Positions 8,398 to 15,999 of a DNA stretch of 48,373 bases are shown in pieces. The notes under the pieces are model-generated. The model had not been told where the DNA came from, did not search any database, and saw nothing but the letters and a program-made list of their open reading frames with translations. The position numbers and the translations under genes are program-made. This stretch comes from Oscillospiraceae bacterium (GTDB lineage: Bacteria > Bacillota > Clostridia > Oscillospirales > Ruminococcaceae): the NCBI GenBank assembly GCA_021769525.1, contig JAETSQ010000015.1:1-48373 (forward strand). Reading direction: 5' to 3'. Each line of letters starts with the position of its first letter. Positions within the stretch are counted from its first letter, which is position 1.

Positions 8398-8545
8398 AAG
8401 TTTTGTAGGTGTATCGAATGAATATCTGGTCCACGATATTGTAGAGGGCTGCCACCAGCAGGGAAATGATGCAGGGGACGGCGTACTTCGCCATCAGCCT
8501 GCCCAGCTGCTCCGTTTCCAGAAAAGAATTTGCTTTTTGTCCCAT
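8384..8545 (-). pseudogene. MATE efflux transporter, N-terminal fragment only
   Basis: The ATG at 8545 has a strong site (GGAGGAAACAG). The first 43 residues match the start of MepA-type MATE pumps: an acidic lead (FLETEQLGRLMAKYAVP) then the first helix CIISLLVAALYNIVDQIFI. In intact pumps the next residues are a Gly/Ala-rich turn and eleven more helices. Here the frame changes to RYTYKTLDCG and stops at 8384. About 410 residues are missing, and a transposase-like remnant takes their place. Its promoter and leader are intact upstream, so a short useless peptide may still be made. An intact MATE gene lies at 11406. Confidence 0.8.
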
Positions 8546-8569
8546 CAACTGTTTCCTCCTTTGAACATG

Positions 8570-8623
8570 AGAAAGCGCCCGGCGAGAAGAGCTGGACTTA
8601 TGCCTTCAGGCCGCGCGCTTTCT
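8570..8623 (-). promoter_or_regulatory. Structured leader of the truncated MATE gene
   Basis: A 9-bp stem AGAAAGCGC / GCGCTTTCT (8570-8578 and 8615-8623) closes a 36-base interior. The interior can form two further small hairpins on the minus strand: GCC-TGAA-GGC, and CCAGC/GCCGG with one mismatch. This would be a three-way junction 24 bases before the MATE start. It does not fit a riboswitch class I can name. It could be a drug- or metabolite-responsive leader or simply a hairpin. Confidence 0.4.
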
Positions 8624-8703
8624 GGTATCGTGTTTTGCAAAAAAATAAAACAACATACAGCAATCAACCGGATTTACGCGGTGACGCTACACGTTGCATT
8701 TAG

Positions 8704-8733
8704 AATATAGCAGATGTAAGGCCGAAAAGTCAA
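8704..8733 (-). promoter_or_regulatory. Promoter of the truncated MATE gene
   Basis: On the minus strand TTGACT (8728-8733), 18-bp spacer, TATATT (8704-8709). Predicted start near 8697 gives a leader of about 150 bases before the MATE ATG at 8545, containing the hairpin at 8570-8623. Confidence 0.55.
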
Positions 8734-8759
8734 GATAAATTTTCTTAAACACCTTTGGC

Positions 8760-8991
8760 AAAGTTTATCTGAGTATTTGCGGTTTTCCCACATGAGCAAA
8801 GAGATCTTCTCCGAATATCCCCCGCCGCTGCGAATCCTTCGGCCGGACGAAAGCCGGATCGGCCTGACCGGCTGCACCGGGCCGTGCGGTTCGGCCACCT
8901 TGCGGTCCAGCGCGGGGTGACGCTTACCGGCCCGGCTCTTGCCATCAATCCCAAGGAGGACCGCATCGGGTCTCTCCATGAAAAGCACCAT
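8760..8991 (-). pseudogene. Possible nucleoside-kinase-like P-loop remnant
   Basis: On the minus strand the frame reads MERPDAVLLGIDGKSRAGK, close to the Walker A start of uridine-kinase-like proteins (VLLGIDG.CGSGKTT), but the loop lacks the final GK-S/T context and the homology stops at once. A second frame further on reads FVRPKDSQRRG, reminiscent of the FFLRPEQRTP segment of the same family. No continuous product can be made. This is a weak call from motif resemblance; the stretch could also be plain noncoding DNA. Confidence 0.25.
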
Positions 8992-9008
8992 TTCCGCCCA
9001 CAGTCCAG

Positions 9009-9037
9009 TTGCCCAAAAGGCATGAAAATGCTACAAT
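9009..9037 (+). promoter_or_regulatory. Promoter of the LysR regulator gene
   Basis: TTGCCC (9009-9014), 17-bp spacer, TACAAT (9032-9037), about 40 bases before the LysR ATG. Confidence 0.5.
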
Positions 9038-9077
9038 AGCTTCGCGGAAGCATGACTTTGCCGAAAGGAGCAGCCCT

Positions 9078-9968
9078 ATGGAGATACGAGTTCTGCGCTA
9101 TTTCCTCACTGTGGTCCGGGAGGAGAGCATCACCAAAGCGGCGGAAGCGCTGCACATCACCCAGCCCACCCTGAGCCGTCAGCTTTCCCAGATGGAGGAG
9201 GAGATCGGCGTCCGGCTGTTCGACCGGGGCAGCCGGAAGATCACCCTGACCAACGAGGGCCTGCTCCTGCGCCGGCGGGCGGAGGAGATTTTGCAGCTGG
9301 TGGACAAGACCGAAAAGGAGCTGGTGGAGCAGGAGGAGCAGGTGGAGGGGAAGATCACCATCGGCTGCGGGGAGATCGCTTCGGTGGAGCAGCTGCCGCC
9401 CCTCATCTCCGCTTTTCACGAGCGGCATCCCCTGGTGACCTTCGACCTCTACACCGCCACGGCGGACCATGTGAAGGAGCAGATGGACCGGGGGCTGGTG
9501 GACATCGGCCTGCTGCTGGAGCCCATCGACATCGAAAAATACGACTTCATCCGCCTCACCACCTGGGAACGGTGGGTGGTGCTGATGCGGCCGGACGATC
9601 CGTTGGCGGAAAAGGAGGCGGTGACGGCGGGAGAACTTTCAAAGCGCACCCTCATCCTGCCCCGGCGGATGAAGGTCCAGGGGGAGCTGGCCAGCTGGTT
9701 CGGGGACTATTATGAGGGCCTTTCGGTGCTGTTTACCAGCAACCTGAGCACCAACGCCGCCATCATGGTGAGCCGGGGGCTGGGGCTGGCCATTGTCATC
9801 GAAGGGGCGGTCCCCTTCTGGGACCGGGAAAAGATCGCCCACCGCCCCCTTTCCCCCGCCCTTACCGCCACCAGCGTTCTGGCCTGGAAGCGCGGACAGC
9901 CCTTCAGTCCGGCGGCGACCAAGTTCATCGCCCACATAAAATGCTTTTTAGGCATTGCAAACCCATAA
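9078..9968 (+). CDS. LysR family transcriptional regulator
   Basis: A 296-residue LysR-type regulator. The winged helix-turn-helix is in residues 1-60 (ITKAAEALHITQPTLSRQL is the recognition region), followed by a linker helix and the co-inducer domain from about residue 90 (GKITIGCGEIASVEQLPPL). The ATG at 9078 follows AAAGGAG by 7 bases; 23 codons of open frame upstream lack a site. LysR proteins often control a divergent neighbour, but what lies upstream here is broken DNA, so its original target may be lost. The flavodoxin/MATE genes downstream are the other candidates. Confidence 0.92.
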   Translation: MEIRVLRYFLTVVREESITKAAEALHITQPTLSRQLSQMEEEIGVRLFDRGSRKITLTNEGLLLRRRAEEILQLVDKTEKELVEQEEQVEGKITIGCGEIASVEQLPPLISAFHERHPLVTFDLYTATADHVKEQMDRGLVDIGLLLEPIDIEKYDFIRLTTWERWVVLMRPDDPLAEKEAVTAGELSKRTLILPRRMKVQGELASWFGDYYEGLSVLFTSNLSTNAAIMVSRGLGLAIVIEGAVPFWDREKIAHRPLSPALTATSVLAWKRGQPFSPAATKFIAHIKCFLGIANP

Positions 9969-9979
9969 AAACTAAGTAT

Positions 9980-10008
9980 TTGATATATCGCGTTTTTGCC
10001 ATTATACT
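9980..10008 (+). promoter_or_regulatory. Promoter of the MerR-flavodoxin gene group
   Basis: TTGATA (9980-9985), 17-bp spacer, TATACT (10003-10008). The predicted transcription start (about 10015) falls inside the left arm of the terminator hairpin at 10009-10055, so transcripts from here should escape termination. The spacer is shorter than the 19-20 bp of classic MerR-activated promoters. Confidence 0.55.
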
Positions 10009-10055
10009 GTAAGTGCGGCCGGAGGAACACCGCTTCCGGAAGCACTTACTTTTTT
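10009..10055 (+). terminator. Rho-independent terminator of the LysR gene
   Basis: GTAAGTGC..CCGGA / TCCGG..GCACTTAC followed by six T. The stem has a 2-base mismatch in the middle. It begins one base after the -10 box of the next promoter. Confidence 0.75.
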
Positions 10056-10075
10056 GTGGAACGGAGTGAGAGGGA

Positions 10076-10435
10076 ATGACGCTGGAACAGGCCGGAAAGC
10101 GGTACCACATCAGCGTGGAAAAGCTGAAAAGCTATGAAGAAAGCGGCCTTTTGAAGCACCGGACAGAGACCGACGGCGTTTTTGATTACACCGAGGCCGA
10201 ACTTTGCCGGGCCGGGCTGATCCACTCCCTGATAAAAACCGGCCTGGACCGGGAAACGCTGAAAACCTACCTGGAACTGCCGGAGGATGCCGTGGGCCGG
10301 CAGGAACGGCTCCGCATCCTCCGGAAAGCGCGGGGCCGGCTTTTAGAGGACATCCACGAAAAACAGCAGTCGCTGGACGAGATCGACTATATGATCGGCA
10401 GGATCCGGAAAAGCCAAGGAGGTAACCGGGCATGA
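10076..10435 (+). CDS. MerR family transcriptional regulator (small)
   Basis: A 119-residue MerR-type protein. The helix-turn-helix ([20 protein letters not shown]) is followed by the wing ([20 protein letters not shown]) and a C-terminal coiled-coil dimerisation helix (about 80-112). No effector domain or metal-binding Cys is present. The first residues deviate from the classical YTIGE.A start. The stop overlaps the next gene's ATG (ATGA at 10432), so it is translationally coupled to the lipoprotein and probably to the flavodoxin. MerR regulators beside flavodoxins commonly control them. Confidence 0.85.
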   Translation: MTLEQAGKRYHISVEKLKSYEESGLLKHRTETDGVFDYTEAELCRAGLIHSLIKTGLDRETLKTYLELPEDAVGRQERLRILRKARGRLLEDIHEKQQSLDEIDYMIGRIRKSQGGNRA

Positions 10436-10833
10436 AACAGCTTTTTTCTCTTTTTCTGGCAGCTCTTTTGATCTGCGCGCTGGCCGCCTGCGGCGCTCCC
10501 CCGACGGCAAGCGGCGGTTCATCCGGTTCGCAATCCGCCGCCACAGGCAGCGGCCCTTCCCAGGAATCCAATCGCTCCGAGACGGCATCCGAGACAGCAG
10601 AAGTACCATCATCGGAGGTTCCTGTGCAGGAAACGGCATCCGCGCCATCCACGCCGGGATCTCGGCAAGTGGCAGCTCCGGCATCGGGCGGCATAGGCTC
10701 CAGCGCTGCCAACCTCCAAAGCTCCGCCGGCGGGGCAAACTGGCTCTCCGGCCGGCGGATGAGCAGCGGCGTATCCCAGAGCGAGATCGCAGAGTGGGTG
10801 AACGGCCTGGGGCTGGAACTCTCCGCAGAGTAA
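10432..10833 (+). CDS. Lipoprotein joined to a flavodoxin C-terminus (internal deletion)
   Basis: The 133-residue product starts with a lipoprotein signal ([20 protein letters not shown]) and a long Ser/Thr/Glu-rich linker (about 22-80). It then jumps to [12 protein letters not shown]...[11 protein letters not shown]...[11 protein letters not shown], which is the last 45 residues of flavodoxin-type proteins. Lipoprotein-anchored flavodoxins of about 220 residues exist in clostridia. Here the FMN-binding part (phosphate loop and both aromatic loops) is absent. The frame is continuous, so the simplest reading is an in-frame deletion of about 100 codons. The remaining protein cannot bind FMN in the usual way. 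The intact flavodoxin gene follows 47 bases on. Confidence 0.75.
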   Translation: MKQLFSLFLAALLICALAACGAPPTASGGSSGSQSAATGSGPSQESNRSETASETAEVPSSEVPVQETASAPSTPGSRQVAAPASGGIGSSAANLQSSAGGANWLSGRRMSSGVSQSEIAEWVNGLGLELSAE

Positions 10834-10880
10834 GATCCGGGGACTGTTTCAAAAAAGCTATCAACATCAGGAGGTTTTTT

Positions 10881-11360
10881 ATGAGCAGGAAATTGGTGGC
10901 CTATTTCAGCGCCGGCGGCGTGACCGCCAAAGCAGCCAAAGCCTTGGCTGCGGCAATCGGCGCGGACCTTTACGAGATCCGGCCGGAGGTCCCCTACACC
11001 CGGCAGGATCTGGACTGGAATGATAAAAGCTCCCGGAGCAGTGTGGAGATGAACGACCCTTCCTCCCGACCGGCGATCGTGGAAAACGACGCGGGCATCG
11101 AACACTACGATGTCGTCTTTGTGGGGTTCCCCATTTGGTGGTATGTGGCCCCCACCATCATCAACACCTTCCTGGAAAGCCACGACTTTTCCGGCAAGAC
11201 GGTGGTACCCTTTGCCACCTCCGGCGGCAGCGGCATGGGGAGGACCAATGAAAAGCTCCGGCCCAGCTGTCCCGGCGCAAGGCTCCTGCCGGGAAAGCTG
11301 CTGAACGGGCGGCTTTCCGAAAGAGAACTGACCGAATGGGTGGCGGGGCTTGGGCTCTGA
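10881..11360 (+). CDS. Flavodoxin
   Basis: A 159-residue flavodoxin-fold electron carrier or NAD(P)H:quinone-type oxidoreductase. Features in order: first strand [10 protein letters not shown] with the phosphate-binding loop [11 protein letters not shown], the second motif [16 protein letters not shown] carrying the aromatic residues over FMN, and ATSGGSGMG, ending EWVAGLGL. The phosphate loop ends in VTAKAA rather than T.NT, a usual variant in this group. The ATG at 10881 follows AGGAGG. Co-directional with the MerR gene and the MATE pump, which suggests a stress- or electrophile-response group. Confidence 0.9.
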   Translation: MSRKLVAYFSAGGVTAKAAKALAAAIGADLYEIRPEVPYTRQDLDWNDKSSRSSVEMNDPSSRPAIVENDAGIEHYDVVFVGFPIWWYVAPTIINTFLESHDFSGKTVVPFATSGGSGMGRTNEKLRPSCPGARLLPGKLLNGRLSERELTEWVAGLGL

Positions 11361-11405
11361 ACCGGCTGGCAAAAACGGTCGTTGTATCCGGGAGATGAGG
11401 CGATC

Positions 11406-12764
11406 ATGACCGAAACGGCACAAAGGGACAAAAAGCTCCGGTTTGATGACCGGACGCTCAAAACCATCATCGTCCCCCTCTTTTGGGAGCAGCTGCTCCT
11501 GCTGCTGGTGGGCATCGCGGATACTTTGGTCATCAGCTACGCCGGGGAGGCCGCCGTCTCCGGCGTCTCCCTGGTGAACCAGTTCAACACCGTTTTCATC
11601 TTCCTGTTTACCGCCCTGGCCTCCGGCGGCGCCGTGGTGGTGAGCCAGTACATCGGCCGCAGGGAGCCGGAGCGGGCCGGGGAATCGGCCAGCCAGCTAT
11701 TGCTTTTTTCCGGCGTGTTTTCGGTGCTGCTGGCCGCCGGCGTCCTGCTGGGGAGCCGCTCCCTGCTGGGGCTGCTCTTCGGCCGGGTGGAGGAGGATGT
11801 GATGGCGGCCTGCGTCACCTATCTGCGGATCTCCGCCTATTCCTACCCGGCTCTGGCCGTCTACAACGCCGGGGCCGCCCTCTGCCGCAGCATGGGGAAG
11901 ACCCGTGTGACCATGAACATTTCGGTCATCGCCAACGCCATCAATGTGGCGGGCAATCTCATCGGCGTCTTTGCGCTGAAGGCCGGGGTGGCCGGTGTGG
12001 CCTGGCCCTCCTTCCTCTCCCGGACTTTTTCCGCGGCGGCAGTCACCTTCTACTGCTTCTCCGGCAAAAACGAGGTCGCCTACCGCACCGCCTGGCTCTG
12101 CCGCTGGAACGGGCCGCTGCTCCGGAAGATCCTCCACATCGCCGTCCCCAACGGCATCGAAAGCGGCATCTTCCAGCTGGTGAAAGTGGCCCTTTCCAGC
12201 ATCGTCGCCCTGTTCGGCACCTACCAGATCGCGGCCAACGGCATCGCTCAGAGCATCTGGTCCCTGGCCGCCATGTGCGGCACCGTGATGGGGACGGTGT
12301 TCATCACCGTCATCGGCCAGTGTATGGGGGCCGGGGATCTTCCGGCGGCGGAATCTAACTTCAAAAGGCTGATGCGGCTGACGGTGCTGCTCTCCGGCAT
12401 CTGGAACGCCGTCATCCTCGCCCTGACGCCGCTGTTCCTCCGCTTTTACGCCCTGGAGCCGGAGACCGCCCGGCTGGTCTTTTGGCTGGTACTGCTCCAC
12501 AATATCTTTAACGCCGTGGCCTACCCCTTTTCCGGCGCTTTGGGCAACGGCCTGCGGGCCGCCGGGGATGTGACCTTTACCATGGTGGTGGCTATCGCCT
12601 CCACCATCGGCGGGCGGTTCCTGCTGTCCTGGCTGTTTGGCGTTGTTTGGAACATGGGGGTCATGGGCATCGCCCTGGCTATGTGCTGTGACTGGGTGAT
12701 CCGCGGGGTGCTCTACTTCCGGCGGCTGCGGTCCGGGAAGTGGAAAGAATTTCAAGTCATTTAG
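11406..12764 (+). CDS. MATE family efflux transporter
   Basis: A 452-residue multidrug and toxin extrusion protein with twelve membrane segments in two six-helix halves, driven by Na+ or H+. The first half starts TIIVPLFWEQLLLLLVGIAD and the second near LLRKILHIAVPNGIESG, each beginning with the family's inverted-pattern helix pair. The ATG at 11406 follows GGGAGATGAGG; a TTG at 11382 is possible. It lies 45 bases after the flavodoxin. This copy is full length, unlike the truncated MATE at 8384, and belongs to a different subgroup (no FLETE lead). Confidence 0.9.
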   Translation: MTETAQRDKKLRFDDRTLKTIIVPLFWEQLLLLLVGIADTLVISYAGEAAVSGVSLVNQFNTVFIFLFTALASGGAVVVSQYIGRREPERAGESASQLLLFSGVFSVLLAAGVLLGSRSLLGLLFGRVEEDVMAACVTYLRISAYSYPALAVYNAGAALCRSMGKTRVTMNISVIANAINVAGNLIGVFALKAGVAGVAWPSFLSRTFSAAAVTFYCFSGKNEVAYRTAWLCRWNGPLLRKILHIAVPNGIESGIFQLVKVALSSIVALFGTYQIAANGIAQSIWSLAAMCGTVMGTVFITVIGQCMGAGDLPAAESNFKRLMRLTVLLSGIWNAVILALTPLFLRFYALEPETARLVFWLVLLHNIFNAVAYPFSGALGNGLRAAGDVTFTMVVAIASTIGGRFLLSWLFGVVWNMGVMGIALAMCCDWVIRGVLYFRRLRSGKWKEFQVI

Positions 12765-12824
12765 GAGATGGAACGGGACAGCTTTACCAACTGAAATCGA
12801 AAAAAGTGAAGGAGGTTTTTCATT

Positions 12825-13530
12825 ATGGCAAAACAGACTGCGGGAAGAAACCAGCTTGGCGCCTTTGCGCCGAAATTTGCGGAACTCAACGACGATGTCC
12901 TCTTCGGAGAGGTTTGGAGCAGGACCGAGGCCCTTTCCCTGCGGGACCGCTCCCTGGTGACGGTGGTCTCCCTCCTGTCCCAGGGGCTGGTGGACAGCTC
13001 CTTCCGGTTCCATCTGCAAAGCGCCAAGGCCAACGGCATCACCAAAGGGGAGATCGCCGAGATCATCACCCACGCCGCTTTTTACGCCGGCTGACCCAAG
13101 GCATGGGCGGCCTTCCGCATGGCGCTGGAGGTCTGGAAGGAGGAGGACGGCGCCGGGGACGAAAAAGCCCGCCACCAAAGGGAGATGCTCTTCCCCATGG
13201 GCGAGCCCAACGACGCTTACGCCAGGTATTTTGTGGGGCAGAGCTATCTGACCATGCTGACCACGGCGGGGGTCCCCATCGGGAATGTCACCTTCGAGCC
13301 GGGCTGCCGCAACAACTGGCATATCCACAGGGCCAGCCAGGGCGGCGGGCAGATCCTTCTCTGCACCGCCGGGAGGGGCTGGTATCAGGAGTGGGGCAAG
13401 CAGGCCCAGGAGCTGCACCCCGGTGATGTGGTGGTGGTCCCGGCAGGGGTCAAGCACTGGCACGGCGCGGCCGGGGACAGCTGGTTCACCCACCTGGCGG
13501 TGGAGGTTCCGGGGCAGGATGCCGCCAAAG
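12825..13530 (+). pseudogene. CMD-cupin fusion gene, broken by a nonsense codon
   Basis: Residues 1-89 are a carboxymuconolactone-decarboxylase-type domain. Family members read AFYAGWPKAWAAF; here the Trp codon is TGA (13092-13094), so translation stops after AFYAG. The same frame continues with PKAWAAFRMALEVW and then a cupin: FEPGCRNNWHIHRASQGGGQ (metal-binding HxH) and HPGDVVVVPAGVKHWHGA. Normal CMD-cupin proteins end some 15-20 residues after the cupin; here the frame crosses into unrelated korB sequence near 13530. So the gene carries a nonsense codon and has lost its 3' end. The 89-residue N-terminal piece (strong site AAGGAGG) may still be made. Confidence 0.8.
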
Positions 13531-13788
13531 CAGGGCTTTGCCTGCATCGAGGCCATCTCTCCCTGCCCCACCCACTTTGGGCGCAACAACGGGATGCGCA
13601 CCGCCGCGGAGCTGATGCGCTGGACCAGGGACCACTCGGTCACCCCCGCCCAGGCCGCCGCCCTCTCCCCGGAGGAGCGGGCCGGGAAGCTCATCATGGG
13701 CAAGCTCTGCGACCGCCCTGGGGAGGATTACTACACCAAATATCAAAAGGCCATGGAACGGGCCGGGATCAGGAGGGCAGAGGAATGA
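13531..13788 (+). pseudogene. korB: korB 3' fragment (2-oxoacid:ferredoxin oxidoreductase beta)
   Basis: From about 13531 the +2 frame relative to the cupin reads QGFACIEAISPCPTHFGRNN, then MRTAAELMRWTRDHSVTPAQ, LSPEERAGKLIMGKLCDRP and YYTKYQKAMERA. This is the last 80-85 residues of the KorB beta subunit (family pattern: CPTHFGR.NG and SPEE..GK..IG.L). The thiamine-diphosphate and cluster-binding parts, and korA/korD, are absent. The stop overlaps korC by the ATGA arrangement normal in kor operons. This end is joined to the cupin gene, so a deletion has fused two loci. Confidence 0.75.
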
Positions 13789-14330
13789 AACAGAAATGGG
13801 AGATCATCTTCAGCGGCGTGGGCGGACAGGGGCTGGTGTCCTGCGGGAACCTCCTGGGGGAGGCCGCCGCCCAGGAGGGGCTGCGGGTGGCCATGACCAC
13901 CTCCTACGGGGTGGAGACCCGCGGCACCTTCACCAAGTCGGACGTGATCCTCAGCCGGGAGGAGATCGACTACCCGGAGGCTCTGGCCCCGGATGTCATC
14001 CTGACCCTGGCGGATGTGGCCTACCGGCGGTACGCTCCCCAGGCGGGGAAGGACACCATCCTCCTGTACGACCAGGGGGCGGTGACCCCCATGGACAGCG
14101 ACGCCCCCCAGTACGGCTTCCCCATCCGGGATACCGCGGAGGAGATGGGAAATCCCGCCTCCGCCAACATCCTGGCCCTGGGCATCCTTCTGGGGAAGAC
14201 CGGCCTGCTGGAGGAGGCTTCCCTCTGCCGGGCCATCGAGAAGGCCTTCGCCAGTAACCCTAAGGTGGTGGAAAAGAACAAGGCCATCCTCCGCCGGGGG
14301 ATCGAAATGGCCGCCCCTTCCAAAGCGTAG
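13785..14330 (+). CDS. korC: 2-oxoacid:ferredoxin oxidoreductase subunit gamma (KorC)
   Basis: KorC is the gamma subunit of 2-oxoacid:ferredoxin oxidoreductases, which decarboxylate 2-oxoglutarate or similar acids to acyl-CoA and reduce ferredoxin. The 181-residue product is full length, with the family start IIFSGVGGQGLVSCGNLLGEAA, SYGVETRGTFTKSDVILS in the middle and a C-terminal helix. The ATG at 13785 overlaps the korB stop. With no intact alpha, beta or delta gene beside it, it is likely an orphan unless the rest of the complex is elsewhere. It is transcribed by whatever drives the CMD-cupin remnant. Confidence 0.9.
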   Translation: MKQKWEIIFSGVGGQGLVSCGNLLGEAAAQEGLRVAMTTSYGVETRGTFTKSDVILSREEIDYPEALAPDVILTLADVAYRRYAPQAGKDTILLYDQGAVTPMDSDAPQYGFPIRDTAEEMGNPASANILALGILLGKTGLLEEASLCRAIEKAFASNPKVVEKNKAILRRGIEMAAPSKA

Positions 14331-14345
14331 AGCCTGTTTAAGTCG

Positions 14346-14378
14346 AAACACCCCCGGTCCGATGCCGGGGGTGTTTTT
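14346..14378 (+). terminator. Terminator after korC
   Basis: AAACACCCCCGG / CCGGGGGTGTTT with a 7-base loop and a T-run. It ends the plus-strand transcript. Confidence 0.85.
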
Positions 14379-14389
14379 AGAGCCAGCAA

Positions 14390-14422
14390 AACCCCCTTCC
14401 GGCTGCAAGCCGGGAGGGGGTT
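14390..14422 (-). terminator. Terminator after rny
   Basis: AACCCCCTTCCGGC / GCCGGGAGGGGGTT with a 5-base loop. On the minus strand it is followed by TTTT, placing it 20 bases after the rny stop. Confidence 0.8.
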
Positions 14423-14442
14423 CGTTATACATATTATGCTGC

Positions 14443-15999
14443 TTATTTAGCGTAGTCGATGGCGCGGGTCTCCCGGATCAGGTGCACCTTGATCTGGCCG
14501 GGGTACTCCATCTCGTTTTCGATCTTCGCCACGATCTCGCGGGCGGTAATGACCATCTGCTCGTCGTTTATGACCTCCGGCTTGAGGATCACCCGGATCT
14601 CCCGTCCGGCCTGGATGGCGTAGCACTTATCCACACCGTTGAAGGACTTGGCGATCTCCTCCAGCTTTTCCAGGCGCTTGATGTAGTTTTCCAGGTTCTC
14701 CCTGCGGGCGCCGGGCCGGGCCGCCGAGATGGCGTCCGCCGCCTGCACCAGGCAGGCCACCACGGTGCGGGGCTCCACGTCGTTGTGGTGGGCCTCGATG
14801 GCGTGGATGACCTCCGGGGATTCCTTGTACTTGCGGGCCAGATCCACGCCGATGGCCACATGGGAGCCCTCGATCTCGTGGGTGAGGGCCTTGCCGATGT
14901 CGTGCAGGAGGCCCGCCCTGCGGGCGGTGGTGGTATCCAGGCCCAGCTCCGCCGCCATCACACTGGCCAGGCGGGCCACCTCGATGGAGTGGTCCAGCAC
15001 GTTCTGGCCGTAGCTGGTGCGGTAGCGCATCCGGCCCAGCAGACGCATCAGTTCCGGGTGGACGCTGTGGACGCCGGTCTCGATGACCGCCCGCTCCCCG
15101 TCCTGGCGGATCTTCTGCTCCACCTCCCGCCGGGCCTTCTCCACCATTTCCTCGATCTTGGCGGGGTGGATACGGCCGTCCTGGATGAGTTTTTCCAGGG
15201 CGATGCGGGCGATCTCCCGCTTCACGTGGTCGTGGCAGGAAAGGGTGATGGCCTCCGGGGTGTCGTCGATGATGAGGTCCACGCCGGTCAGGGTCTCCAG
15301 GGCGCGGATGTTCCGCCCCTCCCGGCCGATGATGCGGCCCTTCATCTCGTCGCTGGGCAGGGGCACCGCCGAGACGGTCACCTCCGCCACATGGTCGGCG
15401 GCGGCGCGCTGGATGGCCATGGAGATGATCTCCCGCGCCCGGTGGTCGGCGTCCTCTTTGATGCGCTGCTCATGCTGGGCGATCCGCAGCGCCTTCTCGT
15501 GGGCAAGCTCCCCGTCCAGAAGGGTCAGAAGATGGTTCTTGGCCTGCTCCTCCGAAAAACCGGAGATCTCCTGGAGCTTTTCGTACTGGCGGGTCTTTTC
15601 CAGCTCCGCCTCCTTCAGGCGCTCGGCGGCCTCCGCCAGCTTCTGCTGGAGGGCCTCCTCCTTCTTCTCCAGGTTTTCCGCCTTGCGGTCCAGGTTCTCT
15701 TCCTTCTGCTGGATGCGGCGCTCCTGCCGCTGCACCTCGCTGCGGCGTTCCTTCAGCTCCTTCTCCGAGTCGTTTTTCAGCTTGTAGATCTCATCCTTGG
15801 CCTCCAGAAGGGCCTCTTTCTTTTTGGTCTCTGAGATTTTGATGGCGTCGCTTACAAGACGCTTCGCTTCTTCCTCTGCGGAACCAAGCTCTGCTTCTGC
15901 AACTTTCATTCTATACTGAACGCCTGCGAAAAAGGCGATGACTGCTCCAATAATGAATGAAACCAAGCCACACACGATCATTCCAAGATAGTCGTTCAT
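14443..15999 (-). CDS. rny: Ribonuclease Y
   Basis: RNase Y is the membrane-anchored endoribonuclease that starts mRNA decay in Bacillota. The 518-residue protein has the full layout: one N-terminal membrane helix ([20 protein letters not shown]), a long charged coiled coil (about 25-200), a KH RNA-binding domain with [12 protein letters not shown] (about 215-235), and an HD domain with HDIGKA and a second His in EAHHND. It is monocistronic on the minus strand. Its length equals the family norm, and the call is not in doubt. Confidence 0.97.
   Translation of the reverse strand: MNDYLGMIVCGLVSFIIGAVIAFFAGVQYRMKVAEAELGSAEEEAKRLVSDAIKISETKKKEALLEAKDEIYKLKNDSEKELKERRSEVQRQERRIQQKEENLDRKAENLEKKEEALQQKLAEAAERLKEAELEKTRQYEKLQEISGFSEEQAKNHLLTLLDGELAHEKALRIAQHEQRIKEDADHRAREIISMAIQRAAADHVAEVTVSAVPLPSDEMKGRIIGREGRNIRALETLTGVDLIIDDTPEAITLSCHDHVKREIARIALEKLIQDGRIHPAKIEEMVEKARREVEQKIRQDGERAVIETGVHSVHPELMRLLGRMRYRTSYGQNVLDHSIEVARLASVMAAELGLDTTTARRAGLLHDIGKALTHEIEGSHVAIGVDLARKYKESPEVIHAIEAHHNDVEPRTVVACLVQAADAISAARPGARRENLENYIKRLEKLEEIAKSFNGVDKCYAIQAGREIRVILKPEVINDEQMVITAREIVAKIENEMEYPGQIKVHLIRETRAIDYAK

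Noticed and set aside
11697-13703. Long minus-strand open frame (668 codons) opposite MATE and CMD-cupin
   Set aside because: It mirrors real coding sequence, is rich in Pro/Gly/His and has no domain.
14340-14425. Two hairpins in a row, possible repeat array
   Set aside because: They are two different terminators for convergent genes; no spacers or repeats of CRISPR type.
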